This document shows positions 26,950 to 35,869 of a stretch of DNA of 64,000 nt, piece by piece. How positions within the stretch are numbered: position 1 is the stretch's first letter; each line of letters opens with the position of its first letter. The position numbers were made by a program, and so were the translations under genes. Source of the DNA: Aurantibacillus circumpalustris (GTDB taxonomy: Bacteria > Bacteroidota > Bacteroidia > B-17B0 > Aurantibacillaceae); assembly GCF_029625215.1 (NCBI RefSeq), contig NZ_CP121197.1, positions 2,480,001 through 2,544,000 on the forward strand. Reading direction: 5' to 3'. The notes below the pieces were generated by a model. It was not told the origin of the DNA. It was given only the letters and a program-made list of their open reading frames with translations, and did no database searches.

Positions 26950-28509
26950 ATGGATAAAATAAAAATATTATGGGCAGATGACGAGATTGCTCTTTTAAAA
27001 CCACACATTTTATTTTTGGATGGTAAAGGCTATGAGGTAGTAACTGCACTGAGTGGAGACGAAGCTATTGATATTGTTAAGGAAGATCGCGGAATAAGCG
27101 CTGTGCTGTTGGATGAAAACATGCCTGGTATTTCAGGACTAGAAACCCTATTGAAAATTAAACAAGCAAATTCCGACCTTCCCGTAATTATGATTACAAA
27201 AAGTGAGGAAGAACATATTATGGATGATGCCATTGGTGGCAAGATTGCAGATTATCTTATAAAACCGGTAAATCCTAATCAAATTTTACTTTCGCTTAAA
27301 AAAGCACTAGATAACAGACGTTTAGTGAGTGAAAAAACCAATACCGATTACCGTAAAGAATTTGGACAAATTGGTATGACTATTAACGAAAAGTTAAGCT
27401 GGGAAGAATGGGCAGAGCTCTACAAAAAAATTATTTATTGGGAATTGGAAATGGATAAACTTCAAGACAAAAGTATGCTTGACGTTTTAAAGATGCAAAA
27501 ATCAGATGCCAATAATCAGTTTTTTAAATTCATTGAAAGGCATTATTTAGATTGGTTAAGTGGAAAAGATCCCAATCCACCAATAATGAGTCACACACTT
27601 GTGAAGAATCGTTTTTTACAGGAATTAGGAAATGGTCCGGAGCCGGTATTTTTTATTCTAATAGATAATTTGCGTTTCGACCAATGGAAAATAATCCAGC
27701 CTTTAATTCAGGAGTATTACAAAGTGGATAAAGAAGAATCTTTTTTCAGTATTCTACCAACGGCAACACAATATGCGCGTAACGCAATTTTTAGCGGATT
27801 AATGCCAAGCGAAATCGAAAAACGTTTCCCTGATCAATGGTTAAATGATGAAGAAGAGGGCGGGAAAAATTTGCACGAAGAACTTTTTATGCAAGCGCAA
27901 ATGAAACGTTTGGGTAAGGATATTAAAATGAGTTATAATAAAATAACCAATTTTACTGCCGGGAAAAAATTAGCAGACAACGTCAATAATTTATTGCAAA
28001 ATAAATTAAATGTGATTGTTTACAATTTTGTAGATATGTTAAGCCACGCACGTACCGAAATGGAAGTGATTCGTGAGTTAGCTGAAAATGAAACGTCATA
28101 CAGAAGCATTACGTATAGTTGGTTTGAGCATTCGCCCTTGTTTGATATTATTAAGCAGTTGGCCGATAAAAAAATAAAAATCGTTATTACCACCGACCAC
28201 GGAACAGTACATGTAAAAGAGCCGACTAAAATTTTGGGAGATAAAAATGTGAATTCGAATCTTCGTTACAAACAAGGTAAGGCTTTGGAGTATAATGCTA
28301 AAGAAGTGTTTGAAGTTAAGAACCCGGCTGATGCTTATTTACCTAAGCAACATCCAAGTACCCGCTTTGTTTTTGCAAGAGAAGATCGCTTTTTCGCTTA
28401 TCCTAATAATTTTAATCACTATGTGAATTATTATAAAAACACTTTTCAACATGGTGGAATTAGTTTAGAAGAGGTAATTATTCCTTATCTGGTTTTGTCT
28501 CCAAAATAA
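26950..28509 (+). CDS. porX: PorX: response regulator with PglZ-type phosphatase domain (T9SS regulator)
   Basis: The 519-residue protein has a receiver domain at 1-125 with acidic pair D10-D11, phosphorylation site D55 (VLLDENMPG) and the conserved Lys in LIKPV. A helical linker and a PglZ/alkaline-phosphatase-like domain follow (about 210-519: FFILIDNLRFDQWK, LPTATQYARNAIFSG, VYNFVDMLSHAR, VITTDHGT, FQHGGISLEEVIIPYL). This two-domain layout is that of PorX, which with the sensor PorY (and sigma factor SigP in Porphyromonas) controls type IX secretion. Here it sits between an HD hydrolase and tsaE rather than beside porY. It is the only clear T9SS regulatory gene in the window. Confidence 0.92.
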   Translation: MDKIKILWADDEIALLKPHILFLDGKGYEVVTALSGDEAIDIVKEDRGISAVLLDENMPGISGLETLLKIKQANSDLPVIMITKSEEEHIMDDAIGGKIADYLIKPVNPNQILLSLKKALDNRRLVSEKTNTDYRKEFGQIGMTINEKLSWEEWAELYKKIIYWELEMDKLQDKSMLDVLKMQKSDANNQFFKFIERHYLDWLSGKDPNPPIMSHTLVKNRFLQELGNGPEPVFFILIDNLRFDQWKIIQPLIQEYYKVDKEESFFSILPTATQYARNAIFSGLMPSEIEKRFPDQWLNDEEEGGKNLHEELFMQAQMKRLGKDIKMSYNKITNFTAGKKLADNVNNLLQNKLNVIVYNFVDMLSHARTEMEVIRELAENETSYRSITYSWFEHSPLFDIIKQLADKKIKIVITTDHGTVHVKEPTKILGDKNVNSNLRYKQGKALEYNAKEVFEVKNPADAYLPKQHPSTRFVFAREDRFFAYPNNFNHYVNYYKNTFQHGGISLEEVIIPYLVLSPK

Positions 28510-28527
28510 TTCTTTAAAAAAGTTTTT

Positions 28528-28953
28528 GTGACATCTCTCATTGAATTAAATATTTCTGATGTAGAAAAAATATCGTCCTTCGCAAAGTCAATTCTTGATT
28601 TCGCGAAGGACACTAAACTATTTCTGTTCTACGCCCCAATGGGTGCAGGTAAAACAACGCTTATTAAAGAATTGTGTAATCAATTAGGAAGCAAAAATCA
28701 TTTTAGCAGTCCAACCTATTCTATCATTAATGAATATGAATATCCTCGAGGTAAAATTTATCACTTTGATCTATATCGTTTAAAAAGTGAAGAAGAATTA
28801 TTGGATCTTGGAATTGAAGAGCATCTTGATTCAAATAACTACTGTTTTTTTGAATGGCCTGAATTCGTAGAAGGGCTTATCTCTTCAAGTTGCGTCAAAA
28901 TTGAGATCACAGTAAACGGAAATAATCGTTACCTTCGCGCGTCAATTAATTAA
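28528..28953 (+). CDS. tsaE: tRNA threonylcarbamoyladenosine biosynthesis ATPase TsaE
   Basis: TsaE is the ATPase of the TsaBDE complex that makes t6A37 in tRNA. The 141-residue protein has Walker A APMGAGKTTLIKEL, SSPTYSIINEY, YHFDLYRLKSEEELLDLG and FFEWPEF, all in the family order and with normal length. The start is a GTG at 28528, 18 bp after the porX stop, so the gene is likely read with porX. This porX-tsaE adjacency may reflect a shared promoter rather than a shared function. Confidence 0.95.
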   Translation: MTSLIELNISDVEKISSFAKSILDFAKDTKLFLFYAPMGAGKTTLIKELCNQLGSKNHFSSPTYSIINEYEYPRGKIYHFDLYRLKSEEELLDLGIEEHLDSNNYCFFEWPEFVEGLISSSCVKIEITVNGNNRYLRASIN

Positions 28954-28960
28954 GCTAATA

Positions 28961-29785
28961 ATGCGCTATTTTATATTCTTGGTTTTAATGTTTATTTCAG
29001 GATGGGCATTAAGCCAGGCCGATTCCTTAAAAAAGAAAAACAAACAGTTTTACATTTCTTGGGGTTACACGAAGGCTATCTATAGCAAAAGCACCATTCA
29101 CTTTAAAAACACTTCTAATAAATTTAATGAATACAGGGGGAAACCAGATAATTACGATTTCACTATCTATGATGTAACAGCGTCTGACAAGCCGGACATG
29201 GATAAAATAGGTGACGTTGTGAATATTACAATCCCTCAATTTGTTGTTAGAGTAGCGTATATGTTCAATAACAAATGGGGTATTGAAATGAACTACGACC
29301 ACACTAAGTATGTTGTAAACGATTGGCAGAGAACGCACATTAAAGGGCAAATTGATGGTATTGCAATTGATAAAGATACTACGATGAACCCGGACAGATT
29401 CCTTCATTTTGAGCATACAGACGGTGCGAATTTTTGGATGCTGAATGCCGTTAGAAAATTTGAACTTTACAAACCTTCTAGAAAATTCTGTGCTTCAGCA
29501 GTTGTAAAACCCGGTGCAGGCGTTGTCTTTCCAAGAACAGATGTGACTATTTTCGGTCAGGAATTAAATAATGATTGGCATGTTGCTGGTTGGATTGTTG
29601 GTGTGGAAACTGGATTAAGACTCGAGTTTTTTAGAAACGGTTTTTTTGAACTTGTATGCAAAGGGGCATATGCAAATTACCGACGTGCATTAGTTCTTGG
29701 AAGAGGGAATGGAAATGCTAACCATCATTTTTTTGCCGGACAAGTGACAGCAACATTAGGCTTGATTTTTAATAAAAGTAAATAG
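28961..29785 (+). CDS. Predicted outer-membrane beta-barrel protein
   Basis: This 274-residue protein has a signal peptide (MRYFIFLVLMFISGWALSQA) followed by alternating aromatic/hydrophobic strands such as QFYISWGYTKAIY, FVVRVAYMFNNKWGIEMNYDHTKYVV, VVGVETGLRLEFF-like segments and AGQVTATLGLIF near the C-terminus. This suits an outer-membrane barrel of roughly ten strands. No specific family is recognised. It starts 7 bp after tsaE, so it may be the end of the porX-tsaE unit, and it converges with the UbiA gene with only 3 bp between them. Confidence 0.7.
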   Translation: MRYFIFLVLMFISGWALSQADSLKKKNKQFYISWGYTKAIYSKSTIHFKNTSNKFNEYRGKPDNYDFTIYDVTASDKPDMDKIGDVVNITIPQFVVRVAYMFNNKWGIEMNYDHTKYVVNDWQRTHIKGQIDGIAIDKDTTMNPDRFLHFEHTDGANFWMLNAVRKFELYKPSRKFCASAVVKPGAGVVFPRTDVTIFGQELNNDWHVAGWIVGVETGLRLEFFRNGFFELVCKGAYANYRRALVLGRGNGNANHHFFAGQVTATLGLIFNKSK

Positions 29786-29788
29786 ATT

Positions 29789-30658
29789 TTACATCAAAAA
29801 AATATCAGCGCAAACGAACCCACAAAACAAAACGCTGGCAATGCCATTCGTAGTGCCAAAAGCGAGTGTTACTTTACTTAAATCATCCGGCTTCACAAGA
29901 GTATGTTGGTAAATCAATAAGCCTGTAAAACCAATTGCACCCATTATATAAAGCCAACCAAAAAGGCCTGAAAAATAACCCGCAAGTACTAAACAGGCTG
30001 CGATAAAATGTAGAAATTCCGATAAGCGTAAAGCATTTTTACGCCCTAAAAAAACCGGTATCGATTTTAGGTTCTGACTTTTATCAAATTCGTCATCTTG
30101 CAAAGCGTAAATAATGTCAAAGCCACTTACCCATAAAAAAACTATCACGCTCAATAAAACAGGTATAAGATCAAATTCTTCGGTTAGGGCTATGTAAGCG
30201 CCAATAGGAGCAAGTGCAAGTCCTGCGCCGAGTACTAAATGACAAAGGGGTGTAAAACGTTTGGTGTAGCTATAACCCAAAATAACCAAGAGTGCAACTG
30301 GAGACAAGTATAAACAAAGGGTATTAATAAAAAATGTACAAACAATAAAAGCAACACAACATAAAACAACCATAATTAATGCAGCATTCGGTGAAATAAC
30401 TCCTGCAGGAATTTCACGCACGGCAGTTCTTGGATTTTTACCATCAAATTTTCTATCGATGTATCTGTTAAAAGCCATTGCAGCTGTTCTGGCAAAAATC
30501 ATACATAAAATTACCAACACAAATTTTTCCCAACTAAACTGCGCTTTTCCAGATTGAATAGCCAGTGAAAAACCAATTATAGCAAATGGTAATGCAAAAA
30601 TAGTGTGACTGAATTTTATAAGCGACAAATAATTATTGATGGTCTTCAACATAATCAT
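29789..30658 (-). CDS. UbiA-family prenyltransferase (possible menaquinone MqnP type)
   Basis: This polytopic membrane enzyme (289 residues, about eight or nine hydrophobic segments) attaches a polyprenyl chain to an aromatic acceptor. Both Mg-diphosphate motifs are visible: NRYIDRKFDGKNPRT (NxxxDxxxD type, about 64-78) and DIIYALQDDEFDK (about 190). The overall look is the 4-hydroxybenzoate polyprenyltransferase-like branch that serves the futalosine menaquinone pathway (MqnP) in many bacteria without ubiquinone. The branch assignment is inference. The start at the ATG near 30658 follows an in-frame pair MIML, so ATG 30652 is equally possible. Confidence 0.85.
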   Translation of the reverse strand: MIMLKTINNYLSLIKFSHTIFALPFAIIGFSLAIQSGKAQFSWEKFVLVILCMIFARTAAMAFNRYIDRKFDGKNPRTAVREIPAGVISPNAALIMVVLCCVAFIVCTFFINTLCLYLSPVALLVILGYSYTKRFTPLCHLVLGAGLALAPIGAYIALTEEFDLIPVLLSVIVFLWVSGFDIIYALQDDEFDKSQNLKSIPVFLGRKNALRLSEFLHFIAACLVLAGYFSGLFGWLYIMGAIGFTGLLIYQHTLVKPDDLSKVTLAFGTTNGIASVLFCGFVCADIFLM

Positions 30659-30764
30659 TGCAAAGATAAGGATGCTGTGGAAATGACAAACACATTTTGG
30701 AAGGTGATTTTTGTATTTGAAACTTCTGGACTGTGCCTTGTTTTGTGCAACTGCTCACTGCTGA

Positions 30765-30825
30765 CCGATAAACTCAGTGTTCCTAAGTGTCCTCTGTGTC
30801 TTAGTGGTTTAATAGTGAAACTACT
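30765..30825. repeat. Short CTCTGTGTCTTAGTG-type intergenic repeat
   Basis: This stretch holds CTCAGTG, CTAAGTG, CTCTGTG and CTTAGTG in quick succession, between the UbiA gene and the glycosylphosphotransferase gene. It resembles the CCTCTGTGCCTCAGCG motif present three times at 1141-1500. The similarity is partial and could also be simple-sequence convergence. Confidence 0.4.
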
Positions 30826-32242
30826 TCCCTCTTCCTTGCAAAACAATAAGAATAGTATGCACCAAAATCTTAAAATCTAGAAGCAAACTCATGTTTTCAA
30901 CGTACAAAATGTCAAATTTCAAACGATCAATCATTTCATCAACATTCTCTGCATAGCCAAACTTAACTTGACCCCAACTTGTTATGCCAGGGCGAATTTT
31001 ATGCAAATGTTTGTAGTGAGGTGCTTTTACTACTATCCGTTCGATGTAATATTTACGTTCAGGCCTTGGACCAACCAAACTCATATCACCAATAATTACG
31101 TTAAAAAACTGAGGCATTTCGTCTAAACGTACTTTTCTCAGAAATCTTCCAAAAGGAGTTACACGTGGGTCAGTTGCACTCGATAAAGAAGGGCCGTCTT
31201 TTTCTGCGTCCGTTAGCATAGTGCGGTATTTAAAGATGTAAAAGGGTTTTCCGTGAATCCCAATACGCTCTTGTTTAAAGAACATTGGACCGCGCGAACC
31301 TAGGCGAACAATTATTCCAATTAATATATACAACCAACTAAAAAAGATAATGACAATTACAGAAACACTAACGTCAATGAAACGCTTTACGGAAATTTGC
31401 CACTCAGGAATAATTTGATTTTTTATTTCAATTAGCGGAGTACCAAGAATACTGGTCATTTTTACATGACCGCTAAGTATGTCGTACATATCCGGAATGA
31501 TCTTAATAATAACACCAAGATCACCCAAATCATTCACAATGTTTTTTATGTATTCATGTTCCCAGCTTTCTAAGGCAATAATTACTTCTTCAATTTCATG
31601 TTTTTCAAGAATACTTTTTACATTATGGTATTCGCCAAGATGAGGCAATTCTTTCATCAGTTGTTCTGAGTATCCATTCTTGCCTTCAATGTGAACGAAC
31701 CCTATAAATTTGTTCCCAATGCCATATTTAAGGGCGTTTATTTCTTTAAACATTTTTAAAGCACGTTCATTGCTGCCAATAATTACTGTATTGAATCCAA
31801 ACTCACGCTTGTGAATTTTTTTGTTGGTATTACTTGAAAGCAACAAACGAAAAAATGCAGTGATTATAAAATGTGAGGTAAATAAAACAAAATATAATTT
31901 GTAATAAAGTCTATAAGAAACAACAGAATCGTCTAACAGCAAAACAAAAAACAAAACAGTAACGCCAATAATTGAAGTGGCAAGTAATTGCACAAATTCG
32001 TTAATACGAGATTTGCGTAAAACATTATTGTATGAACCAGACAAATAGTACACTAAAACCCATATTATGGGCAAAATACTAACGCTAATAAAGTATTGAT
32101 TATCAAAAATAGCACCTGGTATTTCACCCGTTTTCAAAGAATCAATTTGGGTTTTACGATAATAGTTAAAGATTGTCCATGCCAGAGCCCCAGATAAAAA
32201 ATCGGTAAAAATATAGTAAAGCGTTCGTAGTTTTCGGCTCAT
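30821..32242 (-). CDS. Exopolysaccharide polyprenyl glycosylphosphotransferase (WcaJ/WbaP-like)
   Basis: This membrane enzyme starts polysaccharide synthesis by moving a sugar-1-phosphate onto undecaprenyl phosphate. The 473-residue protein has four N-terminal membrane helices (about 10-130), a nucleotide-fold middle domain (FNTVIIGSNERALKMF) and a fifth helix near 280-305. The catalytic domain contains MFFKQERIGIHGKPFYIFKYRTM, DPRVTPFGRFLRKVRLDEMPQFFNVI (catalytic DE pair), GDMSLVGPRPER and RPGITSWGQV. It is the second initiating transferase in the window besides the WecA-like gene at 8600-9661, so the cell may start two different glycans. Confidence 0.94.
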   Translation of the reverse strand: MSRKLRTLYYIFTDFLSGALAWTIFNYYRKTQIDSLKTGEIPGAIFDNQYFISVSILPIIWVLVYYLSGSYNNVLRKSRINEFVQLLATSIIGVTVLFFVLLLDDSVVSYRLYYKLYFVLFTSHFIITAFFRLLLSSNTNKKIHKREFGFNTVIIGSNERALKMFKEINALKYGIGNKFIGFVHIEGKNGYSEQLMKELPHLGEYHNVKSILEKHEIEEVIIALESWEHEYIKNIVNDLGDLGVIIKIIPDMYDILSGHVKMTSILGTPLIEIKNQIIPEWQISVKRFIDVSVSVIVIIFFSWLYILIGIIVRLGSRGPMFFKQERIGIHGKPFYIFKYRTMLTDAEKDGPSLSSATDPRVTPFGRFLRKVRLDEMPQFFNVIIGDMSLVGPRPERKYYIERIVVKAPHYKHLHKIRPGITSWGQVKFGYAENVDEMIDRLKFDILYVENMSLLLDFKILVHTILIVLQGRGK

Positions 32243-32261
32243 TTAATTTAAAATATCACTG

Positions 32262-33110
32262 CTATGGCTTAATATAAAGTAATTTCAAGTTGTCTAAAAA
32301 AAGATAACTCTGTGCATTACCACTTGGGTTTTGATAAAACTCAAAGTACACTTTGTTTTTCGACGTGTTTAAAAGGGTTACAATGGTAGAAAGTTGAATG
32401 TAGGTTTTATTCCATACTTCTTGCGGATTAAGTGTAATGGCAGGCATGCGTTGCACATCATCCGTTAAACCAATTGTCACAGGCGTATTACATTTATAAT
32501 TCAGTTCAAGAAAAACATCTCCTGTTCCAGTTGGTAAAAAAAAGCCATCACTTGAGCTTTGCAACCTTCCTGCAATTCCTGAATCTGGAAACAAAGTAAC
32601 TTTGAGTGATTTATTTTCAAAACTTTCAGCACCACTTACAATTTCAAATACTGCATCAAGTTCCTTTTTTACTGAAATAGCAGATCCAGAATCAAAATTC
32701 TCGGTCCATGTAAAAGTGGTGACGTTTTTATAGTTGAAAGTAAAGTCCCGTTCTATAGTCTTTCCGGCTGCAACAAATGTATCGATAGTAAGAAAATTGA
32801 AAAAAGGATAAAAAATCCGGGTATCCGAAATACCATTGTTTTTAATGCCTGCAAAAACATTAATTTTAGTTCCATTTTCTTTGGAGGAAATTGGTATAAG
32901 ATTTCCTACTGGATAAACCCCTTGAAATTTACCATCAGTATAAACCCATAAATCAGTTATTTTATTACTCGAAGTACCTTGTAAAGGATTGGTTGTTACA
33001 GAAATTGTTTTCGATTTAAGGAAAAAGGAAGGATCTGCCTCTTTGTATTTTTTACAAGAGTTGAGCAAAAACAGTTGAATAAATAAAACAAAAAGTAAAA
33101 ATAATCTCAT
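32262..33110 (-). CDS. Hypothetical lipoprotein
   Basis: A 282-residue protein with a lipoprotein signal (LFVLFIQLFLLNSC, Cys 19) followed by a beta-rich body: TTNPLQGTSSNKITDLWVYTDG, NVFAGIKNNGISDTRIFYPFF, and a C-terminal part DVFLELNYKCNTPVTIGL...YFEFYQNPSGNAQSYLFLDNLKLLYI. The latter looks like a carbohydrate-binding-type jelly roll. No family is recognised with confidence. It sits 19 bp upstream of the glycosylphosphotransferase gene on the same strand, so the two are likely co-transcribed; it may be a surface lipoprotein tied to polysaccharide. Confidence 0.75.
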   Translation of the reverse strand: MRLFLLFVLFIQLFLLNSCKKYKEADPSFFLKSKTISVTTNPLQGTSSNKITDLWVYTDGKFQGVYPVGNLIPISSKENGTKINVFAGIKNNGISDTRIFYPFFNFLTIDTFVAAGKTIERDFTFNYKNVTTFTWTENFDSGSAISVKKELDAVFEIVSGAESFENKSLKVTLFPDSGIAGRLQSSSDGFFLPTGTGDVFLELNYKCNTPVTIGLTDDVQRMPAITLNPQEVWNKTYIQLSTIVTLLNTSKNKVYFEFYQNPSGNAQSYLFLDNLKLLYIKP

Positions 33111-33184
33111 ACGTTGCCAATAAAACCTGTCTTGCGTCGTTTCAAAAATAATGAATTTAAATCGTTAACTCCGAAATTATTTCG

Positions 33185-34150
33185 CTACGGATTAAGTTTT
33201 TCTTCAATATCAAAGGCTAGTTCGAGGGTGCGGATCGCATCTTCTATACTGCCTTTTGTAACTTTATTCGAAACAACGTTATTATGGAACGTATGCAACT
33301 CTTCATTTATTGCGTTTGTTGGTAAAATTATTGGATGTTCGAAAATTATTTCCTTTTTCGCTAAACCATTACCGGGATCTACTACCAAATTTTTTGAATT
33401 TGGTAATGGATCTTTAATTTTAATAACTTCCGTTATTTTTTCTAATAAATTAATACTCACAAAGTTATCTCTTGTAAAAACTCTAAACTTTCTGCTGTTC
33501 TTAAAAGCCATTCTATTTGCAGTTAAATTGGCAACTACCGAATTCTCAAATTCTATCCGCACATTCGCAATATCAACCTTACTACTAACTAAAGGGCTCC
33601 CCGACACTTGTATTTTCCGCACATTCGATTTTACGAGACTTAAAATCAATTCCAAATCATGCATCATTAAATCAAGAACTACAGATACATCAGTTCCCCG
33701 TGATGTAAATTGAGCTAATCGATGAACCTCAATAAATACTGGATTTTCAAGATAGGGCTGAGCCGAAATAAAAGCCGGATTATATACCTCAACACTACCC
33801 ACTTGAAATATAACTCCCGCTTCATTAACCAGACTTTGAAGTTGCTTGGCTTCTTTGAGTGTGGACGTTATTGGTTTTTCAATAAAAACGTGTTTCCCCG
33901 CAACTATTGCTTTTTTCGCAATTTCAAAATGACTGCTGCTCGGGGTTAGAATAGATATGGCCTCCGAGTGTTCGATTAACTCATCAATATTTTCAAATGC
34001 TTTAACTCCAAATTGAAGGGCAAGATCCTTTGTTAGTTGAACGTCCTTGTCATAAATACCTAACACTTTCCAATTCGCACTTTCTTTTAGTAGTTTTAAG
34101 TGAATCCTACCTATGTGACCCAAACCAATTAATGAAATACTCTTTATCAT
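33185..34150 (-). CDS. Gfo/Idh/MocA-family oxidoreductase
   Basis: The protein is 321 residues from the ATG at 34150, chosen because MIKSISLIGLGHIGRIHLKLL is the natural Rossmann start; an upstream ATG at 34198 would add 16 residues. GLGHIGRIH binds NAD(P), ILTPSSSHFEIAKKAIVAGKHVFIEKPIT carries the family EKP motif, and VGSVEVYNPAF and VLDLMMHDLELIL (catalytic DxxxHD-type) follow. It probably oxidises or reduces a sugar or nucleotide-sugar in the cytoplasm. Its neighbourhood with a glycosylphosphotransferase suggests polysaccharide sugar synthesis, but the substrate is not readable. Confidence 0.9.
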   Translation of the reverse strand: MIKSISLIGLGHIGRIHLKLLKESANWKVLGIYDKDVQLTKDLALQFGVKAFENIDELIEHSEAISILTPSSSHFEIAKKAIVAGKHVFIEKPITSTLKEAKQLQSLVNEAGVIFQVGSVEVYNPAFISAQPYLENPVFIEVHRLAQFTSRGTDVSVVLDLMMHDLELILSLVKSNVRKIQVSGSPLVSSKVDIANVRIEFENSVVANLTANRMAFKNSRKFRVFTRDNFVSINLLEKITEVIKIKDPLPNSKNLVVDPGNGLAKKEIIFEHPIILPTNAINEELHTFHNNVVSNKVTKGSIEDAIRTLELAFDIEEKLNP

Positions 34151-34351
34151 ATCCGTCAAAACTAACGCTTTAAAAAGGCACGTTTCCTGAGATCTCATAT
34201 AATTTTAAACAGTCTGTGTTTAGAAATTCGTTTTCTGTATTATTAATTTGTTATTATTAGTTAAATAGATGAAATAAGTAAATTAATAGGGAAAAGCTAA
34301 TAGTGGATACAATAAACTTCGAGTTAGAATAATCTTTTATTACTTTGGCAC

Positions 34352-35761
34352 ATGAATTTTAAAGCACTCATAGCTTTTTGTCTATTAAATTCCATTGCTC
34401 TTTCTCAAGGTAACTATGGCGTATTAAAAAAGGTCGACTGTTCTCAGTCAGGCTACATTTTGTTTGCACCGCTTTTTTCAAAAAATACATACCTAATTGA
34501 TAAATGTGGAAGAGAAGTTCATAAATGGAAGAGTGCTTACACTCCCGCGCAATCGGCGTACTTCTTGCCAAATGGAAAATTATTAAGAACGGGTAATGAT
34601 ACAATAACGCCAGGCTATACCAACCGCGGTGGTATTATTGAGATTTTGAATTGGAAAAGTGAGGTGGTATGGTCATACAAAATCGCCGATTCAAGTCAAA
34701 GGCAACATCACGACGTTTGTCCAATGCCTAACGGGAATATAGTGGTGTTAGTTTATGACAGAAAATCTGGTGAACAAGCCATGAACATGGGTCGCGACAC
34801 AGCGATTAAAAGTAAGTGGATTTGGAGCGAAAAAATTATCGAGTTACAACCTATAGGTAAAAATGAAGCTAACATCGTTTGGGAATGGAAAGTATGGGAT
34901 CATCTCATACAAGATTTCGATAAAAGTCTCCCAAATTATGGTCTTGTAGCTGATAATCCTCAACGAATAAATATAAATTTTTTAGCATCTAGTGACGAAG
35001 ATTGGTTACACTTTAATTCCATCGATTACAACGAACAACTCAATCAAATTCTAATTAGCAACAGAAATTTTTCTGAAATTTTTATTCTCGATCATAGTAC
35101 AACTACAGTCGAAGCTAGCTCAAATAAGGGTGGTAAACAAAACAAAGGCGGCGATTTACTTTTTAGATGGGGAAATCCAATGTCTTATAAGAGAGGTAAC
35201 CCTGAAATTCAAACCTTTTTTAATCAGCATAACGCACGTTGGATTAAGAAAGGTTTAAAAGATGAAGGAAAAATAATTGTATTTAATAACGGTCTTAACA
35301 GGCCTGGTGAATTGCATTCAACGGTTGATATAATTAACCCGCAAATTGACGATAAAAACAACTATCAATTATCGTCTGGTCTCACTTATTTGCCAGAAAA
35401 GCCTTATTCGCAATATGGCGAAGACGAAACAAATGGATTTTATTCATCTAATGTTTCAAGTGCCCAAAGGCTTTCAAATGGCAATACACTTATTTGTGAA
35501 GGCGAAAATGGCAGGTTTTTTGAAATTGATAAATCAGGAGATGTGGTTTGGGCCTACATTAATCCAATAGGCTTGTTTAAAATTTTGCAAAACGGTTCAC
35601 ATCCCGATAAAAACCAGGTGTTTCGCTGTTTTCTTTATGAGCCATCCTACCCGGGGTTTAGAGGCAATCAACTTAGGCTAGGAAAAACAATAGAAATAAA
35701 TCCTGGTTTGAAAGACTGTAAAATCAATTTCTTAAAGCGTTCCGATTGTAATTCTAAATAA
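34352..35761 (+). CDS. Secreted aryl-sulfotransferase-like (ASST) beta-propeller protein
   Basis: This 469-residue protein has a signal peptide (MNFKALIAFCLLNSIALSQG). Its body contains ASST-family features: TYLIDKCGREVHKWKS, YFLPNGKLLRTGND, GIIEILNWKSEVVWSY, QHHDVCPMPNGNIVVLVYD, DWLHFNSIDYNEQLNQILISNRNFSEIFILDHS, FFNQHNARWI, QRLSNGNTLICEGENGRFFEI. In ASST enzymes conserved histidines in this propeller carry the sulfuryl transfer, and the HHD and QHNA motifs are the candidate sites. No T9SS sorting tail is present, so it is probably periplasmic. It is a single gene; an actual sulfotransfer role is unproven. Confidence 0.8.
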   Translation: MNFKALIAFCLLNSIALSQGNYGVLKKVDCSQSGYILFAPLFSKNTYLIDKCGREVHKWKSAYTPAQSAYFLPNGKLLRTGNDTITPGYTNRGGIIEILNWKSEVVWSYKIADSSQRQHHDVCPMPNGNIVVLVYDRKSGEQAMNMGRDTAIKSKWIWSEKIIELQPIGKNEANIVWEWKVWDHLIQDFDKSLPNYGLVADNPQRININFLASSDEDWLHFNSIDYNEQLNQILISNRNFSEIFILDHSTTTVEASSNKGGKQNKGGDLLFRWGNPMSYKRGNPEIQTFFNQHNARWIKKGLKDEGKIIVFNNGLNRPGELHSTVDIINPQIDDKNNYQLSSGLTYLPEKPYSQYGEDETNGFYSSNVSSAQRLSNGNTLICEGENGRFFEIDKSGDVVWAYINPIGLFKILQNGSHPDKNQVFRCFLYEPSYPGFRGNQLRLGKTIEINPGLKDCKINFLKRSDCNSK

Positions 35762-35869
35762 TCAAACGGTTGTGTAAACGTTAGATTCAACCTTATGGTT
35801 CAAAAAATAAATATATTTTTAGCAATTGCAATTAACTAAATACTAATTTTACTTTCTAAATTAATTATC

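Noticed and set aside
30605-30880. Small frames in the UbiA-glycosylphosphotransferase gap
   Set aside because: They overlap the known genes or the CTCTGTG repeat, on both strands, with no coding signature.
33114-33713. Plus-strand frame of about 200 codons opposite the oxidoreductase gene
   Set aside because: The minus-strand frame has full Gfo/Idh motifs; the plus-strand frame shows no domain and is a shadow.
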